Shown in pieces: positions 24,497 through 32,783 of a stretch of 64,000 bases of DNA. Positions within the stretch are counted from its first letter, which is position 1. Every line of letters starts with the position of its first letter. Origin of the DNA: Nevskia soli DSM 19509 (GTDB taxonomy: Bacteria; Pseudomonadota; Gammaproteobacteria; Nevskiales; Nevskiaceae); the NCBI RefSeq assembly GCF_000711955.1, contig NZ_KL544000.1, positions 68,738 to 132,737 of the forward strand, written 5' to 3'. The position numbers and the translations under genes are program-made. The notes below the pieces were generated by a model, which had not been told where the DNA came from, made no database searches, and saw only the letters and a list, made by a program, of their open reading frames with translations.

Positions 24497-25099
24497 TCAG
24501 CTGGGGATACGCGGCCCCGGATCGGGCATGGCCGGCGCGGCATCCTTGGGATCCTTCGAGTCGACGAAACAATCCTTGGTGTCATCGGGGCCGATGACCG
24601 CATAAGGCTTGAACTCCGGTACCGCCTGCGCCGCGGCATCCTGCGCCAGGCGCCAGTCGTCCATGCGCCTGCACAGCGTCTCGGCCTTGGCTTCGATCAC
24701 CTTGCTGCCCCGCTCCGCTTCCTCACCGACCCGGTCGGTAGCGCCGTCGAAGACGCTCTTGAATACCTGGCCCAGGGTGTGCAGCGCGAAATCCGCGCTC
24801 TCCAGGCCCAGGTCCTTCGCCCTGTCGGTGAATACCAGGGCGCTGGCGTTGTACCTGGCCAGGGCCACCTGCTCCTGCGGCGACAACGCCACTTCGTTGC
24901 CGCCGATGCTCAGCCTGCCGTCGCCGTCGACCCGCGCCTTCTCATGCCCCTTGACCTTGATCACCACCGTGCCGTTCTTCAGGGAGACCGAACCGTTATC
25001 GAAGGTCATGAAACCATGGTAGCTGGAAGCGGCATGGGCGCAGGCGGAAAACGATATGGCCAGCAACAGGATCAGGAATCTGAGGTTGACGTGATTCAT
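24497..25099 (-). CDS. Exported YggN/DUF2884-like protein
   Basis: A 200-residue periplasmic protein. Residues 1-23 are a signal peptide (LRFLILLLAISFSACAHAA). The mature part opens with beta strands (FDNGSVSLKNGTVVIKVKGHEKARVDGDGRL broken by turns), then SPQEQVALARYNA and a long helical region containing ADFALHTLGQVFKSVF, then a C-terminal Pro/Asp-rich tail. This follows the layout of DUF2884 (E. coli YggN), an assignment from pattern. An SFSAC motif makes a lipoprotein possible too. The start at 25099 was chosen for the signal peptide. Confidence 0.65.
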   Translation of the reverse strand: MNHVNLRFLILLLAISFSACAHAASSYHGFMTFDNGSVSLKNGTVVIKVKGHEKARVDGDGRLSIGGNEVALSPQEQVALARYNASALVFTDRAKDLGLESADFALHTLGQVFKSVFDGATDRVGEEAERGSKVIEAKAETLCRRMDDWRLAQDAAAQAVPEFKPYAVIGPDDTKDCFVDSKDPKDAAPAMPDPGPRIPS

Positions 25100-25219
25100 T
25101 GCAAGCTCCGGGCTCGGGTACAGGGCGGCGCCTCCATGGCGCCGCTTCGATGTCGGTTGTTGGATGCGGCGCACCCGCATTCCGGATTCAACCATGGGGC
25201 TGCAATTGTTGCTTCGATA

Positions 25220-25248
25220 TTGTTAAGCACAATTAACAGACGTATAGT
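25220..25248 (+). promoter_or_regulatory. Promoter with overlapping operator of the S24 repressor
   Basis: TTGTTA (25220-25225), a 17-bp spacer and TATAGT (25243-25248) form a good sigma70 promoter. The inverted repeat TGTTAA-N6-TTAACA (25221-25238) covers the -35 box and spacer, the expected place for autorepression. Transcription should begin about 25255-25257, practically at the ATG at 25257, so the mRNA would be leaderless. Confidence 0.65.
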
Positions 25249-25256
25249 GTCGCTCC

Positions 25257-25928
25257 ATGAATACCCTTGCCGGCCGCATCATCGACGCGCGCAAGCAACT
25301 CGATATCAGCAAGGCCGAACTGGCGCGCCGCGTCGGCGTCACGCGCGCCACCGTCACCATGTGGGAATCGGGGCAGATCGAGTCCCTCCGCGACGACAAT
25401 CTGCTGCAACTCGCCGAACTGCTCAACCTCAATCCCCGGTGGCTCAACTCCGGCAAGGGCGAACGCCAGGCCGTGACCGCCGGAATCACAGCGGATGAAC
25501 CCGCCGCCAGCTACACCTTCGTCACCCGCGTCCACGGCCCCCAGCTTTCCGCCGGCGGCGGGCGGGTCAGCTGGGACCACGAGGAAATCGGCCACTCCCA
25601 CGCCTTCCGCCGCGACTGGCTGGCGCGCAAGGGACTGGCGGCGAAGGACTGCCGCATCGTCAGCGTGGAGGGAGACTCGATGTCGCCCTTCCTGCGCAGC
25701 GGCGACGTGGTACTGGTGCACATCGCCGACCAGGCCATCAGGAACGGCGAAGTCTACGCCCTCACCATCGGCGACGAATTGCGCGTCAAACGCCTGGTGC
25801 AAAGAATCGACGGCAGCGTGGAAATGCACAGCGACAATTCCGCGCCGCAGTATGCGATGGAACTCATCACCGCCGACCAGCTGGAACACCTCAAGGTGAT
25901 CGGCCGGGTGGTGTGGAGAGGCGGATAG
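25257..25928 (+). CDS. XRE/S24 (cI-like) transcriptional repressor
   Basis: A 223-residue regulator. The N-terminal XRE helix-turn-helix spans about 5-60 (IIDARKQLDISKAELARRVGVTRATVTMWESG). The C-terminal peptidase-S24 domain spans about 100-220, with the nucleophile S141 in VEGDSMSPFL and the general-base lysine K178 in LRVKRL. Cleavage would be at an Ala-Gly in the linker, A75-G76 or A99-G100. Such proteins repress until RecA-dependent self-cleavage. No phage genes are next to it, so it may be a domesticated or prophage-remnant repressor. The promoter carries its own operator and the transcript looks leaderless, as for lambda cI. Confidence 0.85.
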   Translation: MNTLAGRIIDARKQLDISKAELARRVGVTRATVTMWESGQIESLRDDNLLQLAELLNLNPRWLNSGKGERQAVTAGITADEPAASYTFVTRVHGPQLSAGGGRVSWDHEEIGHSHAFRRDWLARKGLAAKDCRIVSVEGDSMSPFLRSGDVVLVHIADQAIRNGEVYALTIGDELRVKRLVQRIDGSVEMHSDNSAPQYAMELITADQLEHLKVIGRVVWRGG

Positions 25929-25986
25929 GAAATCACCGTCTGCCCCCCCACAACATCCACCGCTCTCCTTCATTGCCTGCAATCCC

Positions 25987-26811
25987 GTGCCGACCACCTC
26001 CGCTCCCACATCTCTCCGCGTCAACGGCTACGACCTGTCCTACGTCGAAGCCGGCAGCGGCAAGCCCCTGCTGCTGGTGCACGGCAGCCTCTGCGACCAC
26101 CGCTTCTGGCGACCACAGATGGAGCCCCTGGCGGCGCAGCGCCGCGTCATCGCGGTCAGCCTGCGCCATTACTGGCCCGAAAACTGGGACGGCAGCGGCA
26201 CCGGCTTTTCGCCACAGCAACATGCCGATGATCTCGCCGCCTTCATCGACGGCCTCGGGCTGGGCCCGATGGATCTGGTCGGGCACTCGCGCGGCGGCAC
26301 CGTGAGCTGGCTGCTGGCGCGGCAACACCCGGAACTGCTGCGCTCCCTGGTCCTTGCCGAACCCGGCCTGGGCGTCGGCATGGTATCGGGCAAGCAAGCG
26401 GCGGACCTGGACCGCAACGGCTTCCGGCGGCGCGCGCTGGAACTGCTCCAGGCGGGAAATGCGGATGGCGCGCTCGAGCTGTTCATCGACACGGTCAGCG
26501 GCGGCGGCACCTGGGCGCGCATGGTGCCCTGGCTCAAGCGCATGATGCAGGACAATGCCAACACCCTGTTCGGGCAGGTGGCGGAGACCTACGAAATCAT
26601 CACCGCCGCCAATGCAGCCGCCCTGCGTCTGCCCCTGCTGCTGATCGGCGGCGCGCAAAGTCCCGCGCCCTATCCCGCCGTGCTGGATGCGCTCGCCGCG
26701 CTCCTCCCCGCAGCACAGCGCGCCACCATCGCCGGTGCTTCGCATGCGATGAACCTGTGGAATGCGCCGGCCTTCAACCAGGCACTGGAATCTTTCCTGG
26801 GCGGTCGCTGA
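25987..26811 (+). CDS. Alpha/beta hydrolase
   Basis: A 274-residue soluble hydrolase starting with GTG at 25987. The fold is clear: LLLVHGSLCDHRFW (oxyanion strand, HGS), MDLVGHSRGGTVSWLLA (nucleophile Ser in GHSRG, near residue 99), and GASHAMNLWNAPAFN with the catalytic His near 255. The Asp should be in the IGGAQSPAPYPAVLD region, though the usual GxxD is not obvious. It follows the S24 repressor by 58 bp on the same strand; shared transcription is possible. Confidence 0.85.
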   Translation: MPTTSAPTSLRVNGYDLSYVEAGSGKPLLLVHGSLCDHRFWRPQMEPLAAQRRVIAVSLRHYWPENWDGSGTGFSPQQHADDLAAFIDGLGLGPMDLVGHSRGGTVSWLLARQHPELLRSLVLAEPGLGVGMVSGKQAADLDRNGFRRRALELLQAGNADGALELFIDTVSGGGTWARMVPWLKRMMQDNANTLFGQVAETYEIITAANAAALRLPLLLIGGAQSPAPYPAVLDALAALLPAAQRATIAGASHAMNLWNAPAFNQALESFLGGR

Positions 26812-26908
26812 CGATTCCACATCTTTTGCACAAATCCCGCACCGGGACGGCACGCGCACTCACTAGCATCGATCCAGGGCCGATTCCGCCCGCCGCATCG
26901 AATGCGCC

Positions 26909-27544
26909 ATGTCATCCTCTCCAGCTTCGCAGTCCCTCACCACGCGGCCAACGCTGCCCGCAGCGGCCACCGCCACGCCGATCCACGAGCCGGTGCGGCG
27001 CACCAGCGTCTGTCTGCGCTTCCCCGGCGGCGAATGGCTGATCGACGAAACCTGGCGCGAATACACGCACGGCCGACCTGAGTCACGGCATCGGCTGTAT
27101 TTCCAGCACAACGCGACGGCACCATGCGAGGTCATGGGAGAAATCGCTGCGTGCGAAGCGTCGGCCGCCATGGTCCGCCCGCAACTGCTGCGCAGCGGCG
27201 AACGCTGCGTGATCGTCTTCGGGTGCTATGTATTCCAGCGCTGGCCAATGCGGCAAGGTCCCTACTGGTACCGGGTGACGACGCAGCCCTTCGGCGCCGC
27301 CCCTTTTTTCCTGCGTGAGTACCTGCGGCGGCGGGACATCGATGCCACAGGCAGTCTCGGCCTGAACCTGCCGGATGTTCCCTATGCTTTCGGCCACGTC
27401 GATCTCGAACGCAACGTGCTCGTCACCAGCCGGGAGCACGCCGATCCGCGCTTTCCGCAATTCCTGGTCTACAGCGCTCCGGGTTATGGCCAGCCCTGGC
27501 GGTTCGACATCGAGCGCACCCGACGCGCCAATGGCATGGGCTGA
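26909..27544 (+). CDS. Hypothetical protein
   Basis: A 211-residue soluble protein with a disordered Ser/Pro/Thr-rich first 30 residues. The rest is well composed (SVCLRFPGGEWLIDETWREY; HRLYFQHNA; GPYWYRVTTQPFG; GHVDLERNVLVTSREHADPRFPQFLVYSAPGYG, in separate strands). It has no transmembrane segment or family I recognise. It lies 97 bp after the alpha/beta hydrolase gene and 68 bp before the Fpg-like gene, all on one strand. Confidence 0.65.
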   Translation: MSSSPASQSLTTRPTLPAAATATPIHEPVRRTSVCLRFPGGEWLIDETWREYTHGRPESRHRLYFQHNATAPCEVMGEIAACEASAAMVRPQLLRSGERCVIVFGCYVFQRWPMRQGPYWYRVTTQPFGAAPFFLREYLRRRDIDATGSLGLNLPDVPYAFGHVDLERNVLVTSREHADPRFPQFLVYSAPGYGQPWRFDIERTRRANGMG

Positions 27545-27612
27545 CATATCGCCATACGGCTTTCCCGGCCGGGTCCGGGCTACACTGCGGCGGTCACCGA
27601 CTCGGCTCAACC

Positions 27613-28500
27613 ATGCCCGAACTGCCGGACCTGACGGTCTACCTAGAGCGCATCGAGGCCATTGCCCTGGATGCGCCGCTGCTGCGTCTGCGCATCGGCA
27701 ATCCCTTCGTGCTGCGCACGGTGGAACCGCCCCCCGCGGCATTCGCGATGCGCAAATTGAAGGGCACCTCGCGTCTCGGCAAGCGGCTGGTATTCGAATT
27801 CGAGGGCGAATACTTCGCGGTGATCCACCTGATGATCCTGGGCCGGCTGCATTGGAAGAAACCGGATGCGCCTCTACCGAAGGGCACCGGCCTGGCCGCA
27901 CTCGATTTCGAACACGGCACGCTGCTGCTGGTGGAACATGGCAAGAAGCGCCGTGCGGCGCTGCACCTGCTGAGCGGCCGGGACCGCCTGAAAGACTTCG
28001 ACCGCGGCGGCCTGGAAGTGGCGCAGGCAAGCCTCGACGCCTTCGTCGCCGCACTGACGCGCGAGAATCACACGCTCAAGCGCGCCCTGACCGATCCCCG
28101 GGTGCTCAGCGCCATCGGCAATGCCTACTCCGACGAGATCCTGCATCGCGCACGACTCTCTCCCTTCAAGCAGACGCGCGCGCTCAGCGGCGCCGAACAG
28201 CGGAGATTGTTCGATGCAACACGCAACGTGCTTGCGGAATGGACCGAGCGTCTGCGCCGCGAAGCCGGCACCGGCTGGCCGGAGAAAGTCACCGCGTTCC
28301 GCCCGGAGATGGCGGTGCATGGCCGCTACAAGCAGCCCTGCCCGGTATGCGGCGCGCCGGTGCAACGCATCGTCTACGCCGACAATGAAGCCAACTACTG
28401 CGCCCGCTGCCAGACCGAGGGCCGTCTGCTGGCGGACCGCGCACTGTCGCGGCTGCTGAAGAGCAACTGGCCCAAGACCATCGACGAACTCGAACGCTGA
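27613..28500 (+). CDS. Formamidopyrimidine-DNA glycosylase family protein
   Basis: A 295-residue Fpg/Nei-type repair protein. The mature N-terminal proline nucleophile and Glu are kept in MPELPD (P2, E3). The beta-clamp lysine is in RLGKRLVFE (near 56), the helix-two-turns-helix in SAIGNAYSDEILH, and the C-terminal zinc finger has CPVC and YCARC near 250-275. It differs from standard MutM in details (PELPDL instead of PELPEV), so it may be a side branch with altered lesion choice. It acts in base excision repair, removing oxidised bases and cutting the abasic site. Confidence 0.88.
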   Translation: MPELPDLTVYLERIEAIALDAPLLRLRIGNPFVLRTVEPPPAAFAMRKLKGTSRLGKRLVFEFEGEYFAVIHLMILGRLHWKKPDAPLPKGTGLAALDFEHGTLLLVEHGKKRRAALHLLSGRDRLKDFDRGGLEVAQASLDAFVAALTRENHTLKRALTDPRVLSAIGNAYSDEILHRARLSPFKQTRALSGAEQRRLFDATRNVLAEWTERLRREAGTGWPEKVTAFRPEMAVHGRYKQPCPVCGAPVQRIVYADNEANYCARCQTEGRLLADRALSRLLKSNWPKTIDELER

Positions 28501-28919
28501 AGCTGCGGGCTCAAGCCGCGGAGAGCGTGCTCCAGAAATTTATTACAACGCACCGCCAGTGATCGACGGGCATTTTTGCAGTGCAGCGAAAAGCGCTTCA
28601 TCCACAGCCTTCATGGTCTGGTCAGAATTTCGTCACAACCGGTAAAAAGCGCGCAACCGCGGGCGTTCCAGCATCGGCCGGCGGCAGTTGTACAAAAGTT
28701 ATCGACAGGGGCTGTGGATAGCGTTGCGTGCACCAGGTTGGGCCTGAAGCGGTCACGCAGAGGAAAGATGCCGGATGCGGCGCGGTATCTACCAACCGAA
28801 CATTGCGCAGATGCGGAATTTTTACAATGTTCGAGCGGAAGTCGTTTGGGACCCCCCATTCAGGCATCGCAACTGGCGAGGGCACCGGATCGCGGTCACC
28901 GTCGCAGCGATGCCGCCGG
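28501..28919. other. 419-bp gap with DnaA-box-like sites
   Basis: No gene-like frame. Three 9-mers are one mismatch from the DnaA box TTATCCACA: TCATCCACA (28598-28606), TTATCGACA (28699-28707) and, on the other strand, CTATCCACA (28713-28721). The flanks are somewhat AT-rich (runs of A/T near 28537-28580). No dnaA, dnaN or gidA lies nearby, so an origin is not supported; a DnaA-titrating or control site is conceivable. Confidence 0.35.
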
Positions 28920-29162
28920 TCAGTCGGCCAGCAGCAACAGGCCGGCGCAGCGAATGTACAGCGCAACAGCCAGAGCGATGCTGGCCAGCAGGTACAAGGG
29001 CACCGAAATCGTCAGATAAGCCAGGGTGCGGACAACGTCGACGAGGTCCGCGGTGAAATTCTGGTTCACGGTATCGGGCCAGATCAGGCTCAGCTCAGCG
29101 TAATCCTCTCGCGCCAGCGCATCCCCGCAGCGGAGTCTCCGGACGGGCTTTACAATTTTCAC
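28920..29162 (-). CDS. Small C-tail membrane protein
   Basis: An 80-residue protein beginning with GTG. A strong ribosome site, GGGAGG, lies 6 bases upstream, the best evidence that the gene is real. The first 45 residues are polar; residues about 46-77 form one or two hydrophobic helices (LAYLTISVPLYLLASIALAVALYI). The function is unknown. Confidence 0.55.
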   Translation of the reverse strand: MKIVKPVRRLRCGDALAREDYAELSLIWPDTVNQNFTADLVDVVRTLAYLTISVPLYLLASIALAVALYIRCAGLLLLAD

Positions 29163-29840
29163 AGGCTACCTCCCAGGTATCCCAGAATGGACGGCGGAAA
29201 AGTCCGACGTCTTTTTTCTCGATGCCCCATTTCACAACAGACCCGGTTTCTCCACCTTACCGCCCATACGCTACCGAATGCCGCCGGGCGGATACCAGGA
29301 ATCGAGGCAGACGGACGGCGTAAGCGCAACGATATTCGGCGTCTACAAGCTGATGCGCGAATGTCGCCCTGCCGTCGGTTGCCAGAATCTACTTGGTGGA
29401 GGTTTGCGTGATTCCCTTTTTTGTTTTGCTTGCGCGCCCGTTGCGGCGCAGATCGTCCCTGATCATCGGTTGACTTTAGTCGATTGCAGTACTGCTTGTG
29501 AAGTGCCTTTGGCCTTGTTTCAATCGAAAGTACCAGGTAGTTGCGCGGATGCAATCGCGCTCGCACTTGCACCGTTTAAGAGCGGTCGCAACAAAAGACT
29601 TCAATGTCATAACAAATCGCAATGCAGCATGCCCGCACGCAGGGCATCCGGCGATTTTGCGCTGCATCAATTGCTCATTTTTGCACCGGTTTTGCTCTTC
29701 GAGCGAGATCGCGTGCGCGATTCTGGAATGTATCGTACTGATCGGCCTCGTATCGCAATAGCGACCAGGCGTATGCCGGCTGGCCTGCCCGTCCGGCGCC
29801 CGCCGCCATTGCGTCTTAACTGGTATGATAAGATGATCAT
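29163..29840. other. 678-bp gap before the FadR-type regulator
   Basis: Lower GC than the surroundings. A long plus-strand frame runs through it but has no ribosome site, no codon bias and continues as a shadow inside the regulator gene, so I do not call it. The last 20 bases hold the presumed regulator operator. Nothing else is recognised. Confidence 0.5.
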
Positions 29841-29841
29841 A
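29824..29841 (+). promoter_or_regulatory. Inverted repeat at the start of the FadR-type gene
   Basis: TATGAT-N6-ATCATA, overlapping the A of the ATG at 29841. TATGAT also looks like a -10 box. Its position suits autorepression by the GntR/FadR-type product. Found by eye; no matching second copy was sought genome-wide. Confidence 0.4.
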
Positions 29842-30584
29842 TGTTCACTACCAGTCCGTTCCGGCCGGTCTCCCGGCAATCACTCTCGGAGTCCGTATAT
29901 CTCCAGCTCAAGGATCGCATCGTCCGGCGTGAACTCACGGCCGGCGCCGCCCTGCCTTCGGAGCGCGAGTTGTCGGAAGCCCTCGGCGTCAATCGCGGCG
30001 CCGTACGCGAGGCCATCAAGCGCCTGCAGCAGTCGCAACTGGTCGCGGTGCGCCAGGGCGGCAACCATGTCGTGCTGGATTATCTGGATGAGGCCGGCCT
30101 GGAACTGCTGCCGAGCCTGCTGCTCGACAAGCGCGGCCGCGTCAACAACACTGCAGTGCGCTCGATCATGGCGATGCGCTCGGCGCTGGCACCGGACATC
30201 GCCGCCGCCGCCGCGGAACACGGCGGCGCCAGGCTGGCCGAGGAACTGCAGGCACTGCTGAAGCAGATGCGCGCAGCGGGCAGCGACATCGGCGCGCTGC
30301 AAAACCACTGCTTCGAATTCTGGAAGGCCCTGGTGGCCGCGAGCGACAACATCGCCTTCCGCCTGGCGTTCAACTCGATGCAGAGAACCTATCGCCAGGT
30401 TTGGGGGCTGCTGACCCGGGTCATGGAAGCGGAATTCCGCGACCTCGCCGGCCTGGGCCGCATCGCACGAGCGGTGGCGGCCGGAGATGTCGAGGCCGCA
30501 CGCACGGCCGGCCGCCGCCACGTGGAGATCGGCCGGCGTGCGCTGGAACGCACGCTTGAGGCAAGCGGCAACGAAGGAGGATGA
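29841..30584 (+). CDS. FadR-subfamily (GntR) transcriptional regulator
   Basis: A 247-residue regulator. The GntR winged helix lies at about 15-75: SVYLQLKDRIVRREL, LPSERELSEALGVNRGAVREAIKRLQQ as the helix-turn-helix, then QGGNHVV. The C-terminal all-helical FCD/FadR effector domain spans about 95-240. It overlaps the next gene region (its stop lies inside the ribosome site of the hydroxylase gene), so both are in one operon. It probably senses an acyl compound or organic acid and controls the hydroxylase; that is inference from context. Confidence 0.88.
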   Translation: MFTTSPFRPVSRQSLSESVYLQLKDRIVRRELTAGAALPSERELSEALGVNRGAVREAIKRLQQSQLVAVRQGGNHVVLDYLDEAGLELLPSLLLDKRGRVNNTAVRSIMAMRSALAPDIAAAAAEHGGARLAEELQALLKQMRAAGSDIGALQNHCFEFWKALVAASDNIAFRLAFNSMQRTYRQVWGLLTRVMEAEFRDLAGLGRIARAVAAGDVEAARTAGRRHVEIGRRALERTLEASGNEGG

Positions 30585-30585
30585 A

Positions 30586-31308
30586 ATGAACCAGGCAGCC
30601 AACCGCAGCGACGACCGGATCATGATCGGCGCGGAGGAAACCGCCCGGCGCAATCCGATGCGTCCACCGGAAACCCTGCCGCGCGACCGGCGCAGCGCGC
30701 TCAGGCTGTTCTGGGCCCATCCCAGCCCACTGCTGATCGCCGCCTTCGCGCTCGGCTTCGGCGCATGGCGCGGTGCGATGGCCCCGTCAGGATGGAAAGA
30801 CGCGCTGGTGGCGCTGGCCGTGCTGGCCTACTTCCCCTTCAACGAGTGGCTGATCCACGTCTACCTGCTGCACTACCGGCCACGGCGGCTGTTCGGCCGC
30901 ACCCTCGACTTCTACCTGCCGGTGACGCATCGCCGTCACCATGCGGATCCCTGGAACCTGAAGTGGGTATTCATCCCGCGCCATGTCCACGTGCTCACCC
31001 TGCCCGCGGTGGCATTGCTGCTATGGGCCCTGTGGCCATGGAAGGAACTGGTGCTCACCGGTGAAGTGACTTACCTGCTCCTCGGCCTGCATTACGAATG
31101 GGTGCACTACCTCGCGCACATTCCCTGGTGCCCGGACATCGCCCACTACCAGCGGCGGGTGCGCGAGCACCGCTACCATCACTTCCGCAACGAAAACTAC
31201 TGGTGGGGCGTATCGATGGGCAGCGGCGACCGTTTCTTCGGTACCGCTCCCGCCGTGGAAGACATCGGCCGCTCGGGCACCACCAGCACACTGGGTCTGC
31301 GCAAGTAG
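30586..31308 (+). CDS. Sterol desaturase/fatty acid hydroxylase family protein
   Basis: A 240-residue membrane protein with about four helices. The di-iron histidine clusters are present in order: HVYLLHYRPRR, THRRHHADP, HYEWVHYLAH and EHRYHHFRNEN. These match the FA-hydroxylase superfamily, which inserts a hydroxyl group or double bond into lipids or carotenoids at the membrane. The ATG at 30586 has GGAGGATGA immediately upstream, overlapping the stop of the FadR-type gene, so translation is coupled. The precise lipid substrate is unknown. Confidence 0.88.
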   Translation: MNQAANRSDDRIMIGAEETARRNPMRPPETLPRDRRSALRLFWAHPSPLLIAAFALGFGAWRGAMAPSGWKDALVALAVLAYFPFNEWLIHVYLLHYRPRRLFGRTLDFYLPVTHRRHHADPWNLKWVFIPRHVHVLTLPAVALLLWALWPWKELVLTGEVTYLLLGLHYEWVHYLAHIPWCPDIAHYQRRVREHRYHHFRNENYWWGVSMGSGDRFFGTAPAVEDIGRSGTTSTLGLRK

Positions 31309-31450
31309 CGCCGGCAGACTGCGTCTTGCCCAGGCCTGGCGCACCGCGGCCATCGCCGGATCGCGCGGCACCCGCGTACTCCACCACACCACCATGATCA
31401 GCAGCACCTGGATCACCAGGCGCACACCCAGCAGCGCGAGTGGAAACCTG
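31309..31450 (-). pseudogene. Possible remnant of a membrane-protein gene
   Basis: On the minus strand this stretch encodes RFPLALLGVRLVIQVLL then IMVVWWSTRVPRDPAM and AAVRQAWARRSLPALLAQTQ, a believable membrane helix plus basic tail. The frame has no own start: at 31450 it runs straight into a solo MITE-like end, and downstream it reads into the antisense of the hydroxylase gene. It may be the leftover of a gene broken by the element. Weak evidence. Confidence 0.3.
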
Positions 31451-31492
31451 GAGCCTGTAACAGAATGAATCGCGCCTGCGACGGCGGTCATT
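31451..31492. mobile_element. Solo end of the MITE-like element
   Basis: GAGCCTGTAACAGAATGAAT and the following 22 bp are identical to the left end of the complete copy at 17304, then similarity stops. No partner end is found nearby and the flank is CTG rather than TTA, so this is a truncated copy. Confidence 0.75.
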
Positions 31493-31501
31493 GGCCCGGC
31501 C

Positions 31502-32755
31502 TTGCCATCAAGCCCTACACTGCCCCATCCCGTTGACCTTGTTGCGCATGCCTTGAACAAGTACACATCCCCGCAGAACATCCGCCGCCACCTGACCCTC
31601 ATCGGCAACTGCGTACTGCTCGGCCTGCTTGCCGCCTGCGGCAGCGGCGCCCGTTCCGTCGAGGCGGGCGTTGTCGTGGCGACATCGTCCGCTGCGCCAA
31701 TCGCGGCGAAGCCACCGCGCATCGGCCACGTCTTCCTGCTGGTGCTGGAAAACGAGGACTATGAAAATTCCTTCGGCGCGACATCTCCCGCGGCCTATAT
31801 GGCGAAAGCGCTGCCGGCGCGCGGCGCGCTGCTCTCCAACTACTACGGTACCGCCCACTTCAGCCAGGGCAACTACATCGCCATGATCAGCGGGCAGGGA
31901 CCGAATCCGGACACCCAGTCGGATTGCCACGACTACGTCGAGTTCAAGGCCACCGCCCCAGCCGATGCCAACGGGCAAGCGGTCGGCCGCGGCTGCGTCT
32001 ATGCCGCCGACGTGCCCAGCCTGCCGGACCAACTGGAGCAAGCCGGCCTGAGCTGGCGTGGCTACATGGAAGACATGGGCAACAACCCGCAGCGCGAGGC
32101 CGCCAGCTGCGGTCGCCCCAGGATCGGTGCGCGGGATCCGGCGCGAAAGGCGGAGCCAGGCGACCAGTACGCCACCAAGCACAACCCCTTCGTCTACTTC
32201 CATCGCGTCATCGACGATCCCTCGCGCTGCAACCGGCACGTGGTAAACCTGAAGCAGCTGAGCGCCGATCTGGCCAACGCCGCCGCCACACCGAATTTCG
32301 CCTTCATCACCCCGAGCCTGTGCCACGACGGCCACGACTCACCCTGCGTCGACGGCGAACCCGGCGGCCTGGTTTCGGCCGACGCCTTCCTGCGGCAGTG
32401 GGTGCCGCTGATCCTCGACTCGGCGGCGTTCAAACAGGATGGCCTGCTGATCGTCACCTTCGATGAGTCCAACGGCCCGCAAACCGACGCCTCGGCCTGC
32501 TGCGGTGAAACGCCAGGACCGAATGCGCAGTTTCCCGGGCTCAGCGGTCGCGGCGGCGGCCGCATCGGCGCGGTGTTGCTGTCGCCCTTCATCAAACCGG
32601 GCACGATCAGCACCAAGCCATACAACCACTATTCGCTGCTGCGCAGCGTCGAGGATATTTTCGGCCTGCCCTACCTGGGATACGCGGCGAAGACGCCCGC
32701 GGGATTCGGCAGTGACGTGTACACGCAATTGCCGGAGCCCTCCGGCAATCCCTGA
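31502..32755 (+). CDS. Lipoprotein phosphoesterase (AcpA/PF04185-like)
   Basis: A 417-residue exported protein of the phosphoesterase family that includes acid phosphatases and phospholipase C. IGHVFLLVLENEDYENSFG is the family opening with the metal-binding Glu-Asn; NYYGTAHFSQGNYIAMISGQ follows; ITPSLCHDGHD and VTFDESNG hold further metal ligands; NHYSLLRSVEDIFGLP is the C-terminal family motif. A lipobox (GLLAAC) near residue 46 suggests a lipoprotein; with the ATG at 31502 the leader is long, and a TTG at 31553-31556 would give a better 27-residue signal. The start therefore is uncertain. The promoter region lies in the truncated MITE-like end. Confidence 0.8.
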   Translation: MPSSPTLPHPVDLVAHALNKYTSPQNIRRHLTLIGNCVLLGLLAACGSGARSVEAGVVVATSSAAPIAAKPPRIGHVFLLVLENEDYENSFGATSPAAYMAKALPARGALLSNYYGTAHFSQGNYIAMISGQGPNPDTQSDCHDYVEFKATAPADANGQAVGRGCVYAADVPSLPDQLEQAGLSWRGYMEDMGNNPQREAASCGRPRIGARDPARKAEPGDQYATKHNPFVYFHRVIDDPSRCNRHVVNLKQLSADLANAAATPNFAFITPSLCHDGHDSPCVDGEPGGLVSADAFLRQWVPLILDSAAFKQDGLLIVTFDESNGPQTDASACCGETPGPNAQFPGLSGRGGGRIGAVLLSPFIKPGTISTKPYNHYSLLRSVEDIFGLPYLGYAAKTPAGFGSDVYTQLPEPSGNP

Positions 32756-32783
32756 GCAGCCAGCCGTCCCGCGTCGACCGCGC

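Noticed and set aside
28501..28919. Chromosome replication origin
   Set aside because: Three near-consensus DnaA boxes but no dnaA, dnaN, gidA or AT-rich melting region; other explanations are simpler.
29278..29840. Long plus-strand reading frame before the FadR gene
   Set aside because: No ribosome site, no codon bias, Cys/Arg-rich unlikely protein, and it continues as a shadow in the FadR gene.
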